A stretch of DNA of 64,000 nt from Lingula anatina (lineage: Eukaryota > Brachiopoda > Lingulata > Lingulida > Lingulidae): contig NW_019775512.1 of the NCBI RefSeq assembly GCF_001039355.2, positions 282,880 to 346,879 of the forward strand, read 5' to 3'. The translations under genes and the position numbers were made by a program. The notes beneath the pieces were generated by a model that saw only the letters and a list, made by a program, of their open reading frames with translations, did not search any database and was not told the origin of the DNA. Positions within the stretch are counted from its first letter, which is position 1, and every line of letters starts with the position of its first letter. Shown piece by piece: positions 36,801 to 51,900 of this stretch.

Positions 36801-37241
36801 GCATCATCTCACACAAAGTATGTTGGTATCTCAAAACGATAAACTCGACATGCAAAATGATAAAAGACTTTGTAGAAAATACTTTTCTCTCTAAATGATG
36901 AAAGTGACGATCTCAAAATGATGTTAGCAACGCGCAAAAAAAATTTTCTGGTCAAAATAATACTTTCATCTTTTTTGTACAAACGGTGTTCCATACTATC
37001 AAAATAAGTTCTTATTCTGATTTACTTTCAGTTTACAAATTAGCCCTGTCATTGTTGATACTTTGTCATACCTAAGATCACATTAAGAAAATTATCTTCA
37101 AAAACACATGATTTTAAAGAAATGTTTAATGGGAACCCTATGAGTAAATGTGTAAAGGAAAACATCATTGTAAAATTGTTGTAAAATGTTGTTAATTGTT
37201 TCCAACAGTCTTGAACATGGAGGTTACTCTGGGCACCAAAG

Positions 37242-37287
<46 letters not shown>

Positions 37288-39802
37288 GAGTATCAACAAT
37301 GAGAGAGAGAGAGACTGATTTCTTTAATGCTATTCAATCTGTCCATGGAAAATGCATTTGCCAGTTGGAAGTGAAAAAAGTGCTTCACACATTCAACACA
37401 GAAATGATGTAAGGGCCATCAGACAGTGTGGATACCAGTCAGTCTACCATACCTTGAATATATCCCCTTGTTTGGTAAGGTAGCCTTCCTTGGTCCCCAC
37501 CTGAATACAGAACTTGATGTAAAATACAGCAGTTCATGTGGCAATGCCAATTATAAAAACAACTCTTTTGTCAATCCAGTTATCTAATGCAAGCAACATC
37601 CTGATATTTGAAAATAAAATTGATGTCTTTTCATATAATTTGTTGGGAGTAGAAGCTAGGGGTATTATTAGGTCATCGTGTAGAAAAAAGAAACACAGAA
37701 AAATTATTATTAATAAATAAATAAATAATATTTTACCTCAAAATTTGGCACTGAATTTGTACTTTGTCGTCCATGCATTCCAAACTCAGCATGGACATGA
37801 ACCTGGTCGTACGTGTCGTGTTCCTCCACATCTCTGGGATATGGATATTTTAACACAGTCAGTACTCCTGAAAATAGCATGTTACATTGTCACTGGAACT
37901 GACTGCATTGTGAACCAGAACAATCGGTTTCAGACTATTATCTTTTCAAACGTTGAATTTCCACCCTAAAAATGACCCCTCAACATGCACACACCCAGGT
38001 ACCATTTTTACCTTCTTATGTTACTTTTTATGTACAGACACAGTGGTTTTATGTCTGTATATGTGCCATCTTTGATATCAGATAATCATACAGTAATACT
38101 TGATGGATTGTGTATATTCCAAACAGCAGTGCACTACGTCTTCAATGTTTGAAATGTATTATTAGCAGTATCATGTACATTATTTTTTTTATAGTTTAGC
38201 TTACGTCGATATTGCAAAATATATTTGGTATAATGTAGGTCATATGCTTTTTAAATAATTTTCTAGTATCAATTAGAAAAATTTGTGCAACTATTGGTTA
38301 CAAACCTGACTCCCCTCCTATTAATGGCTGGTTTTCAAAATGCTTCACAAATTCTTCTGAAGTGTTGAATGTAGCCATTCCAAACTTTATACCATCACTC
38401 TCACAGTACACTGGGTAGTGCTTTACAGCATCTTTTGTCCTGGAATTTTGTCAAGTACTTGTAAAGTACTACTTAAACATATCTTAATATATGGAACTTT
38501 TAAATATATCTTGATGTTTATATAAAACTTTGAAACAAAAGTTGTTATACCACACGGAAACAAATGACTTTCAGTTTTATTCTTTGTCTTCCTCTTACTA
38601 TCATTTTTACACACATATGTGTACTTATGTATTCAGTGACCTTTTAAACAATTCATCAATACTCATGGTCTTTTATCAATCTTAAATATTTACACCGGTA
38701 TATCAAAATTGGCAAATAAGTGATATAACTGTTTATGTCATGAAATTGCGAATCATGACAAATGTAATGTAATTAAACCTTATCAGCTGATTATCAAGTA
38801 ACGCAAAGCAGAGATTTTCCACATTACTATTATACCTGCTGAGGTAAATCACGTATCAAAAGAAAAAAAAAATGAAATTATCACAAAATACCTTAGTTAT
38901 CTGAATCAATCACTCTTATCATCATGTTGACTGATAAATTACCAACACTATTCTGCAATTTGCACAGGTCCCCATTTCAAATTCAATTCAAATCCCCATT
39001 CAAAAACTTCATTACTATTATAATTTTATTTCTATAAAGCCTTTAATTCAAAATGTTATTTCATATCTCACAGAGAATAAAATGAAAATATTAGTGTTGC
39101 ATCACAAAGGGTAATTTTTACATGGCAGGAATAACAGTTAGCATACCTGACAGAGAGAGCGAACTCTCTCTCCTTGGAGCTTGGTCTCATCAGGTATGTC
39201 CCGTCTGTTCCATTGGTCATCAGAATACTCTCTGCCACATGTCTGTTGACACCAGGGTGATACCATCTACAACAAACAACATACAAAATAAACATAATAA
39301 TAATAAGAAGAAGAAGAATATGGGGCTTATTTATCTCTTGCAATGAACATTTCTGTACCAGACAAATAAAAAGATACCGCACAGTAAATACTATGACCTG
39401 AAAATGAACATGACAATTTTTTTTCCAAATCATCATTTAAAAACCAATGAGGCAGAATTATGGCAATGGGGAGTACAGGTACTTGTATATACATGTATAC
39501 TCTGGCATATCAATATACTGGTATGTAATAACATAATCAAGGGGGAGTAATATGACACATGGACGCAACAATGTGGGGGCATAAAAAAAATGACCTGGTG
39601 ACATTTGCATCAAAGAATTGCAATGGTAAGGGTACCAAGCATGTAAGGCTGAAAATTGGGGCAAATAAAAGAATAACTCATATCACGTACAGACTCCACT
39701 AGTCATTAGCTAAGTCCTCTGATTCACAAGTATGATATTGTTAAAGAAAAAAAATATCAACACTCACTCAATCTTCTCAATGATTTCTTCTAGTGAGCCC
39801 AT
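33812..39802 (-). CDS. DAPP1: DAPP1 (Bam32): SH2 and PH domain adaptor
   Basis: Adaptor that binds phosphotyrosine and PI(3,4)P2/PI(3,4,5)P3 downstream of PI3-kinase at the plasma membrane. Coding exons, minus strand: 39802-39768, 39266-39147, 38439-38306, 37867-37737, 37500-37453, 35335-35187, 34564-34477, 33850-33812; phases close to 247 residues (human 280). SH2 residues about 12-105: WYHPGVNRHVAESIL, GTYLMRPSS with the phosphotyrosine-binding Arg, and FVKHFENQPLIGG. A linker Tyr (EEHDTYDQV) corresponds to the phosphorylated Tyr of human DAPP1. PH residues about 142-235: KEGYLTKQG, SWKTRWFVL and EWMNIIKWKL, keeping the Lys/Arg pattern that binds 3-phosphoinositides. The N-terminus is shorter than in human and the C-terminal tail is 12 residues. 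Assignment is firm. Confidence 0.94.
34661..35095. repeat. 51-bp perfect inverted repeat in a DAPP1 intron
   Basis: Arms 34661-34711 and 35045-35095 are exact reverse complements over 51 bases (starting tgttgaattctatgtacata), with a 333-bp spacer. The spacer contains a small palindrome tgttgaaattaatttcaaca. No transposase or recognised element. Confidence 0.9.
35694..35836. repeat. inner hairpin: aacaaaaagttgttagtgcc arms
   Basis: Twenty-base arms near 35694-35713 and 35817-35836 are inverted copies around about 100 bp. They lie just inside the left arm of the 35424 element and may be a short foldback insertion. Confidence 0.75.
35863..36704. mobile_element. nested inverted-repeat element
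   Basis: Starts agtgatttccattttgtcag and ends ctgacaatatggaaatcact; arms continue with tgaaaaaatggcc / ggccgttttttca. The interior is made of degenerate 'gaaaatgaaa' repeats. Fully contained in the 35424-36994 element. Confidence 0.75.
36466..36623. mobile_element. hAT-like MITE family C, copy 1 (nested third layer)
   Basis: Starts caggggcgaatcc and ends tctgcccctg, 158 bp. It shares inner blocks 'atattttctgacag', 'tccaaattatctt', 'gatgcctgtcaatgtaaac' and 'tctgactgtcttcc' with copies at 43277 and (inverted) 55673. The caggggc ends suggest hAT. Confidence 0.8.
37243..37283. repeat. (AT)n microsatellite
   Basis: About 41 bases of AT repeat in a DAPP1 intron, followed by a short GA run. Confidence 0.97.
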
Positions 39803-40381
39803 GGCACACCCCCAATGTGTACATAAAAGTTAGTAGATACTCGTATCTGTGGTCAAATATTGCACGAGAATATTATCAGTAATACTGTACATGTATCTCT
39901 CTGCTGTACAGTACTGGGGCAGCCTATATGCCTTGTATTTTCAGTGATGTTGACGATACACCCTTGATCCCAACTATGAATAAGATCGAATCCTCTGTGT
40001 CTTCTTGTATCTGTTCTCAACACTGCGTCTTTTGCTGCTACAGGTTGTTGATGAGCCTGATTTGACGAATTTACAAGGCAGCACTGCCAGCAGTGTCCAC
40101 AAGTTCCTTTTGACTAGCTTGCACTGAACTAGAACCGTTTTCTGTCATCAGTTGGTTCCACTGTTTCTTCTTTTATCAAACAGACTATTACCGATTTACG
40201 TTTGCCATTACCAATATTACTGTGACTAGAACAGTGTTCTAGCACGGAGTTCTGTTGGAAATCCTTGGTTCTAGGAAGCACCCACGAATGAAGTTTACAA
40301 ACCGGACAACGTGACCTACTTTACAGAAGTGAATGCAAAGAAGTGTTTGATTGGTCCATGCAATGCACATCTGCAGGTGTC
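39803..40381. promoter_or_regulatory. divergent promoter region between DAPP1 and KAT8
   Basis: The two start codons face away from each other with only 579 bases between them, so both promoters and 5' UTRs must share this interval unless leader exons lie elsewhere. It is not strongly GC-rich and I see no clear TATA box. A gaacagtgttctag near-palindrome lies near 40230. Confidence 0.6.
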
Positions 40382-44110
<3,729 letters not shown>

Positions 44111-44255
44111 TGTGTCTTGTTTAAGATGAGAGCCGCCAAAAATGTGCCCAGGATCGTAAAAAAATAATGCCATGTTTAAGATGAGAACTGCCCAGGATTA
44201 TAAAAAAATGTTTAAGATGGGAGCCTCCAAGGAAAGTGGCCAGGACTATAAAGAA
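44111..44255 (+). repeat. degenerate tandem copies of the KAT8 coding tail
   Basis: Directly after the KAT8 stop codon, the terminal coding segment (gatgtgtcttgtttaaggtg ... cccagaattataaagaaatg, 44050-44110) is repeated three times with decay: about 44108-44166, 44168-44210 and 44211-44256. Each keeps 'tgtttaagatg-gag', 'gcc-cc-agg/aa', 'cccagga-tataaa'. All lie in the 3' UTR. Confidence 0.85.
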
Positions 44256-44507
44256 TTAATCTGAATGTGGTTCTTTGACAAGTGAAATACAAGTTGGATC
44301 ATTATTGGTATCTCATACACTTTCAAACTATTTCATTTGCTCACACTGAGATGGCACTGGATTCTGGACAATTGTTTTGTATGTTGATTATAATGTGATA
44401 TAGTGTTGGCGGTTCCAGTCCAGCAAAAAAATCTAGCTATTGTACCATGTAGGTTTTTTTCAACCGATTTCTGTACATAATTGTAAAGGTTACTTGAATG
44501 GTCATGA

Positions 44508-44513
44508 AATAAA
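44508..44513 (+). terminator. KAT8: KAT8 polyadenylation signal
   Basis: AATAAA about 400 bases after the stop codon, the first canonical signal in the 3' region. Confidence 0.6.
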
Positions 44514-44529
44514 ATTGTACAGAAAGATA

Positions 44530-45944
44530 ATCATGTTTTCATTGTCTGTTGGATTTAAGGGCTCATCAGAAAAAAGGGGCAATCTCCAGTTCTACTCACA
44601 TGTGCATCGCTGTATTTGAAAAGTAAGACTCCATTATTTTAAGTGTGTCTGTTAGTTAACAAAGTTATTAGGAATGTGTTCACAATTAAAACATAACCTG
44701 CAATGTTAAAACGTTACCAAACACATTTAAACTAAAATATATTAAAAATATAATAAACGTGGAATTCAAGTGCAGGGTCGGGTCGAACAATGGTTTGTGA
44801 GTAGGAGAAAATTACTTCTTTTTCAAGGAAATTAGATAAGCGGGAAAACTGGATAAAATAAAACCTCGAAGAGTGCAAGTAAAAGAGTCAAACAATACAG
44901 TAGGTTATATTTGTCGTGCAATGTCTGTACGGTGCACATGGGGACCTACTGAATGTATAACCCATTTCTTTCGATAACTTTGCCGGGGCAGGCGATGGCC
45001 GTGCGATTCACGGCCTCCATTACTTCTCCGATTTTGTCAAGCTTGAACTTTTGACAAATTTTGAACATCGTTACCAAGAAGCCGTGGCAATTAGTAGGTC
45101 TAGCCCCGGTCTTGTAGATGCCATTGCATAGTTCACGTGCGGGTATTGTACGGCGGACTGGCGGTGAATGTGTTTTGACATATTAAAATGGTCGAACCTG
45201 TTTTTGGTCTCTATCCCTTCCACCTTTGGTAGTCTTAGCAGGTGTTTAAAAATTAGTGAAATTTATTTGCATGAGTTTGAAGTCGTGCATTTCCCTGATC
45301 TCAAAATCTCTAAAAACCAATTTGCCTTCAAGATACGTGTTTAACAGAAGGACACAGAGGAGGAAAATGAGTTGAAAAGAAACGACAATCGTTCATACGA
45401 TGTGTGTCACAATGTCATTTGGCATAAAATTTCCTTCTCTTTATCGAACCCAATCGAATGGCCCTCTTTATAGTCAACAGAAACATATAGAGTGTAACAT
45501 ATCAATATCCAGGGTAACTTTTTGAAGAAACATGCAACTGTTATGCATAAAAAAAATGTTTATCCAAACGCAGGGCAAGCCGTCCAGATCGAATACTACG
45601 ATTGTTATTTTGCCTCTGCTTTTGTGTTTGATTTTTGTGCCAAATAATAGATTTTTACCTGTTCGCACGGTTCATATTGAGTCTTTAGCTGGGACGTGTC
45701 AGCTGGTCTTGGGTGTGAGCCACGGAGGTTTTAACACACCACTGTTTTCCAGCACATGGGCGTAATCAGTCAGGTGTTTCACGAAAAACACTGTCAGTGT
45801 GGGTCTTATGGAAAAAAAGAGTTAGTTTAAAGTTGCAGACGCCATATTTTTTATTTGTTGAAGAGAAACAGGAGAAGGGAAAGAGGAGGAAGTTAGAAGT
45901 GGGAGAGGTGAAGGAAGTTAGAGAGATCTAATTAATTTCAGCTA
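44530..45944. other. intergenic; contains a dispersed repeat copy
   Basis: No gene is supported. A stretch at 44915-45095 ('gtctgtacggtgc', 'ggcaggcgatggccgtgc', 'cacggcctcc', 'gattttgtcaagct') recurs at 48068-48240 in an intron of the next gene. The region just before 45945 is purine-rich (gagaggagaa runs) and probably holds the promoter and 5' UTR. Confidence 0.45.
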
Positions 45945-48900
45945 ATGTGTGGCAGAATGAGAGCGTCGCGGCTTCTTCTTTTGATTAGTCTGTGCAACAT
46001 CACACTACGTTCTTGTCAGGTAAGTAGGCGTACTGTCATTGGCAAACTGAGCGTTCATACAACCTTATTTAGGAACGCTTGTAAAAAAGGAATACAGAAG
46101 CACAATTTCTTTCACTTCTGGCACAATCAAGTGTATAAAATAATAACCTCCCCTACCTGACAAACCTGAAAAAGCATCAGGTGTAGTTAAATACAAGGCA
46201 TTATCCTAGGTTATTATTATCTAATGTCTTATTTAATTGAACAAAAAGCCAAAACGTGTATGATGCACATATAATTTTAACTGTGCACTGTGTGTAAAAG
46301 CGACAAAATTTCTGAATTATCAATCTACTCAACGTAACTCGTTCTCGGGAGTTCACCCTTCTTGTTGTTTGAATCATCGTTTTAATGCACCTTTCCCATT
46401 TTCTTTTAAGGGAACATGTGACCAGTCCTTCCAGTGCCCAGAAGGTAAGTTACAAGAGATACGTGTATATGGCTCAGTGCCAAAACGTGGCTTTGCACAC
46501 GCCAAATTTTAGACATCCTCTCTATATTGTAAGTCTTACAAATATAACAAAGTACATCTTTTCTGAGAAAATAACTAACTAATACTGCTGATATCTGATT
46601 TTAGAGAAAAACAGGGGATAAATCTGGACATGAAATGGACTGCAGTACTGCGGGTGTAAGACCCCATTTCCATAGATTTTAGATCGATCTATCCCTGTGG
46701 GGAGTCTCACTAGATTACTGTCAGCTTAGCCGGCTTAAGCGTCTGTCCCGCCTACTGAAAGCTGTAAGGGGTAATTAACTATGGTGCGCGCTCGGCTGAC
46801 TGCAATTTAGCTTGAACCCCCAGGGAGTTAGGTCGATCTAAACCTTAATCTTTGGATCGATCTAAATCTCTGGGAATACACCATAATAAACATGTAAGAC
46901 TATGCACATTTGTTATTCTTTCAAAATAAATGATAAACAATTCTTTCCAAGGCTATAGCTACCATCAACATGTGTGTATTTTGTGTGTATTTTTGTGTAT
47001 ATTTTTCAGGATGGGTACGTAGAGGGGCTCAGTGCTTTAAAGCCTTTGGTTTTGAGCTCGGATGGGAAGACGCAGTAGAAGCTTGTGAAAGGTACAAGAA
47101 ATATGTGAGCCAGAAAAGTATGTCTTTTGTCATACAGTAAGAAGTACGTTTTGGCCAAAATATTACACAATTGACTGATATCTAAAGAGGCCGAATGTTC
47201 TGTTCAGAAGACGCGATTTTCTTTTCTATATTTTAATTTTTTCCCGTTTGGTGCCTGTGTATATTATATGTCAGCTTTGCTGTCTTGTCTTAAAAATGAA
47301 ATATAACATCTATGTGTATGTTTGTATACTTCCATAGGCATGGTGCCACATTAGTGACCGTCAAGGACAGGGAGACTGCTGACTTTATAGCTGGTGTTGT
47401 GAGCAATGCTGGTGTTAACACATCCTACTGGATAGGTATTGAACTTCCTTCTGTCATCGTTCTTTTTTTAAATTGGGATGCATGGGAATAGTCCCAAGGT
47501 TCATTGGTCCGAATGTTCGATAGTCCAAAACTTTTTAGCATGATCATTGGTCCGAAGTTTCTTTAGTCCCAGGGTTCATGAGTCTGAAAGCACGTTTATA
47601 CATGTAGTGAATAGCATAGGCCTAATAAGACAAAAGTTGGGTGGTCTCGTAGTGTGTTTTAAACAAACTTATGTTTGAATATTTTTGTAATTCCAAATTG
47701 CTTGCCAAGGTGAATTTTGTAAAGGGTTCAATTAAATGTTTTCTAGTGAAATCTTACATCTGACCTCGATCTTATGTTTTAAAAACACGGACGTACTGTG
47801 CGTGCTTTTCCCCAAAAAATTATTTCTGTGTAGATTTCTCTCAAGGTGCCATTTAAAATTAATAATTGAAAATGTGGACTTGAATCCGAGTAGCCTACTG
47901 CCTATTGTCGGAAACAAAGCTTTGCGTCATCAGAGTATTCTTTCTTTCTCCAATTTCGTATAAAGATCTGAAGAAACTAATCGTTCATTACTAAAAAGCA
48001 AGATAAAAACAGCTTCTATTAATGAACATTTTGGGTGCAAAAATTTGTTTTAACAAAGCCTAGATTATCTTTGCCACGTGATGTCCGTACGGTGCTCGTA
48101 AATCCCGTCTCGTGCGGCGCATGTGCGGAGACAGGCAGTGGCCATGCAAAAACGTACGGCTTCACGGCCTCCGTAGTTTTTACGGTTTTGTCAAGCTAAA
48201 ACTGTTGACACATTTTTAAAATCGCAATCCGTAGGCTGCACTATTGGTATCGATCTAATTATACCATTTCTGGCCACCATTATGTCTTCCTGTAATGTTT
48301 AATCCTCTTCCATTTTTGATTGAAATAGGTTTCAAGAGTGAAGATAACTTAGTACAAGGAAAGTGGAGAAATGGCCGGGAGATGTTACTGCAGCATGGTT
48401 TCTGGTACGGGGATGAGCCAAATACAGCTGAAGAAAGACTCTGCACATCAGCACTGCAGAATGAGGACAACACGTGGAAGATGGAAAAATGCACGGAAGT
48501 AAAGCTGCCTTTTGTTTGCATGTCTGTTGCTTGCATAAATGGTAAGTGGAAAATACTAAATAACTAAAGGATTTTTTAACATTTTTTGCCTTAAACTTTG
48601 TAAATGAAACTGTTGGGAAGGAACCAAGTAAAGAAACCATTAGATTTTGGTGGTAATCCATCAGTTAATTACAATAATTACTTAATTAATTAATGAACAA
48701 TGAATAATTTTGCAGTTAAGCATCATTTGATATACTGCATCTAAATTGACAAAACCTATTTGTGCATTATTATTTCCTGCTTTTTGTCTGTACATTAGAC
48801 AGCTTTGCTTTTTTGTTTAATATTAATAAATGTCTGCTGTAAAGATCATGGAGTTAATTAACTAATTTATTTTTAACTAATAACTAATAATGAGAATCAG

Positions 48901-51900
48901 GCTGTCTTGGCAGAGGTCCGCAGTCTTTTCCAGTTTGTTATATATATATTCTGTTTGCATCATATAAGCCTGTGTGTATATTCCAGACTTCCTTCATTGT
49001 TTTAATGACCAGTGTGTGCTGTCTTCATTGAGATGTAATGGTGTAGATGACTGTGGGGACATGACAGATGAAATGATGTGCAGTATGTAGTACAATTTAA
49101 ATACCAGGATTATTTCACAGTTTTAATGGCCATTAGGCAGAAGAAATTTATTTTCACTTCCTTTAGTACAAAATTTTCAATAACTGTTCTCAAAAATGTT
49201 TTCAACATAAATTTTTTTACAGATTCATGTGGCAAAATTGTATTTAGTTTATGATTGCAAACATACTCTGTGTATGAGAATGTTTTTTCTTGTCATGACC
49301 AATGTCCATGTCATTTGCCAGGTGATCTGAACAGTGAATATCAATATAGTGAGAGTGGAGGTAATATTAAATATCCAACATCAGGCTCATACAGCAACAA
49401 AGAGAGTAAAACATGGACTCTCAAAGCCCCCAGTGGTAAAAGAATAAAACTACAGGTAAAGAAAGTGTGATGTTTTTTTATTGTTTTATATTTGTAGTTT
49501 CTAGTGTTGTGTTTACAAAGCTTCTGAAAAATAGTTTAGACCATTCTACATCTATATGACATCATTTATTGCAAAAATATATTTACTAGCTCATGATATA
49601 AATAAAATGTTTAGTAACATATCAAAGTACCCAAACATCTGATATATCACTCCATTGTTTACACGCCTCACAATTAAGTGGTAATTGTCATTTGTTTTGG
49701 ACTAATGATTGCAATTATAATGACTCAACCCACATTATTAACTGAACAGATAAAATAATCATGTATATTATACATTTCAGTTCTCTGAATTCAACACAGA
49801 GTCACAGCAAGACTACCTTCAAATCTGTGATGGTGGCCCAACAGAAAGCTACTGTACAGTAATAGATACAGTATCTGGGGATAAATCCAGTTCATTTAGC
49901 TACACCAGTTCCACCAACTATTTCTTACTCAAATTCTACAGTGATGAGTCCGTCACTAAGACAGGGTTTACAGTGCAATGGATTGTTGGTATGTTTTTGG
50001 AAAATATTACCTTTACTTAATAACCATGTATTTAATAATTGAAAGTGTAAAAGTCCCCATAGTAAGATTTTACTAAAAAATCATATGAAACAATATTTTT
50101 TACCAGCTAAACAACCTTTCATCCTAGATCCTTTTCTTACACTCACCATAACCAAGGAGTTATAACAGAAGGTCTGTTATAACTCCTTGCCATAACTTGG
50201 TAACAACTAGGGAAAAGTTTTTCATCCATGCTTAATATGTGTTTTGGAATGCAGGCACTGCTGCCTTGTCTTCTAATAAAGGTAAAAAAATGCCCTTGGT
50301 TTCTATAATCAAGTGCATCTTTACATCATGTGATATCTGTGAAATAAATCTTGAACATAGTTTATGTATAAGCAGACTCCAGTTTCTCTTCAATTGGCCT
50401 GTTTTCAGTACCAAGTCCAGAGGGCGCCACACTGACTGCAGTTAACCAGCCTCAGATGATCACCAGTCCTGGGTTTGGAACACAGTATAATGGAAAACTT
50501 AGGACAACCTGGGTTATAACCACTCCAGTTTTAAGACAGATCTTAACCTTACATGTAAGTGATAACTACACCTGTGTTAAGACAGATCTTAACCTTACAT
50601 GTAAGTTATTGGTTGATTTTATTGAAAGCTTGAGAAAACAATTTTTATTTTAATGAAATGTTGCTTATTTTAACTGTAGACAATTTGTGTTTTGGTTTTT
50701 AAATGTACCACTTTAATAATTAAATACAATAAATATCTTTGTTAAAAATATATAGATGAAATATATTTAATTAATATATTAGTATATATTTTTATAGTTT
50801 CATTCAATCAAACTGGTTGCTAGGGATGACTACCTTTACATCAGGGATGGAAACAGTCCCTATTCTTCAAAATTGTTGGAATATCGGGGTCCGGTTGATG
50901 AAGTGAATCACATCATATCATCTACTGGGCAGTCCCTGTACATCTACCTGCACATAGAAACTGTAAAAGCCGAAGGAGGCTTTAATGTATCTTATATCCA
51001 AGGTGAGACTTTCTGTTATGTGGTTTTGGTCAATGTTACTGCCTGATGTATGGCCTAATTCTCACCATGGTGATAGCATAAGCACATTATAGAGTGAAAT
51101 AAAAAGAAAGAACAGGGAAGAGATATTTTAGCATTATCTGTCTGATGTTTTTTTTTTTTTTGTACTAAAGTTAATTTTTTCTAATGAGAAGATATGGTGT
51201 GATATTTATTTTCAACAGAACACCAAAATGATTGTCCCACTTGTGAGAAAGTTGCAAACAGAAATCTATTTGAGTTTGTCATTGTTCAGGTGAAGAATTT
51301 GCTCTTTTGAGGCAGCAAGTATAATGTTTGTTATTCCAGGTTGTGATGTCCAGTTAACCACCAGTCAGGGGATGATAATGTCTCCAGGTTACACCATAGG
51401 GAGTTATCCCAACTCTGCCCGCTGTACCTGGAATATCTCCACACCTGGAAACCAGCCATTTGCTGTGGACTTCCAGGAATCCTTCAAATTGGAGAGCGGT
51501 ATTGATTTTCTTAAGGTACACTGCCTTAAGTTCAAGTAAAAATGTATCAGCAGAGGTATAATGTTACTCAAAACTCAGAAATTTTCAAGAGTGGCAATGA
51601 ACCAGTTAAATGAACTGATGTTGTCATTAACATGAAAGACATTTTGATAACATTCCATCATCATGGATTTACAATTTGTCATCAAAGCATGATTACTTGA
51701 CAGCATTGACCACAACTGTATATAATAAAGAGACAAATCACAAAATTTTAAACACACATTTTATAATTAAACATATTTCTTGTTGAACTTATCCAAGCTA
51801 GGACATTAAGTTATCCTTTTTAATTGATTTTTTACAGGTTAATGTTATAAATTAAAATTGTCAAAAATAATCTTCATAATTTATCACCTCTGACAAACCT

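Larger units (their letters stand above)
35424..36994. mobile_element. non-autonomous DNA element with ~250-bp terminal inverted repeats
   Basis: The left arm 35424-35671 and right arm 36746-36994 are inverted copies at roughly 85% identity, starting tggaacgccgt and including repeated atcattttga blocks and a shared ataccaggggtcgtctca block. The inside has no transposase; the 97-residue open frame at 36081 is AT-rich noise. Two further inverted-repeat elements are nested inside. It lies in the DAPP1 intron between the PH-domain exons at 37453 and 35335. Confidence 0.85.
45945..49082 (+). other. signal peptide, C-type lectin and LDLa exons of the lectin-CUB gene
   Basis: Exons 45945-46019, 46411-46444, 47010-47091, 47338-47435, 48329-48541, 48987-49082. 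The first exon encodes a 25-residue leader with a RLLLLISL core, a typical signal peptide. The lectin domain runs from [10 protein letters not shown] to LPFVC with SYWIG. It keeps an EPN motif (mannose-type calcium site), but the usual WND is NTWKMEKC, lacking the Asn-Asp pair, so calcium-dependent sugar binding is doubtful. The last exon is one LDLa module with all six Cys and the acidic DDCGDMTDE calcium cage. Confidence 0.88.

Noticed and set aside
45532-45765. 77-residue open frame with a hydrophobic core just upstream of the lectin-CUB gene
   Set aside because: It resembles a signal peptide superficially, but has no splice link to the gene and no conservation; the ATG at 45945 gives a proper leader joined to the lectin exon.
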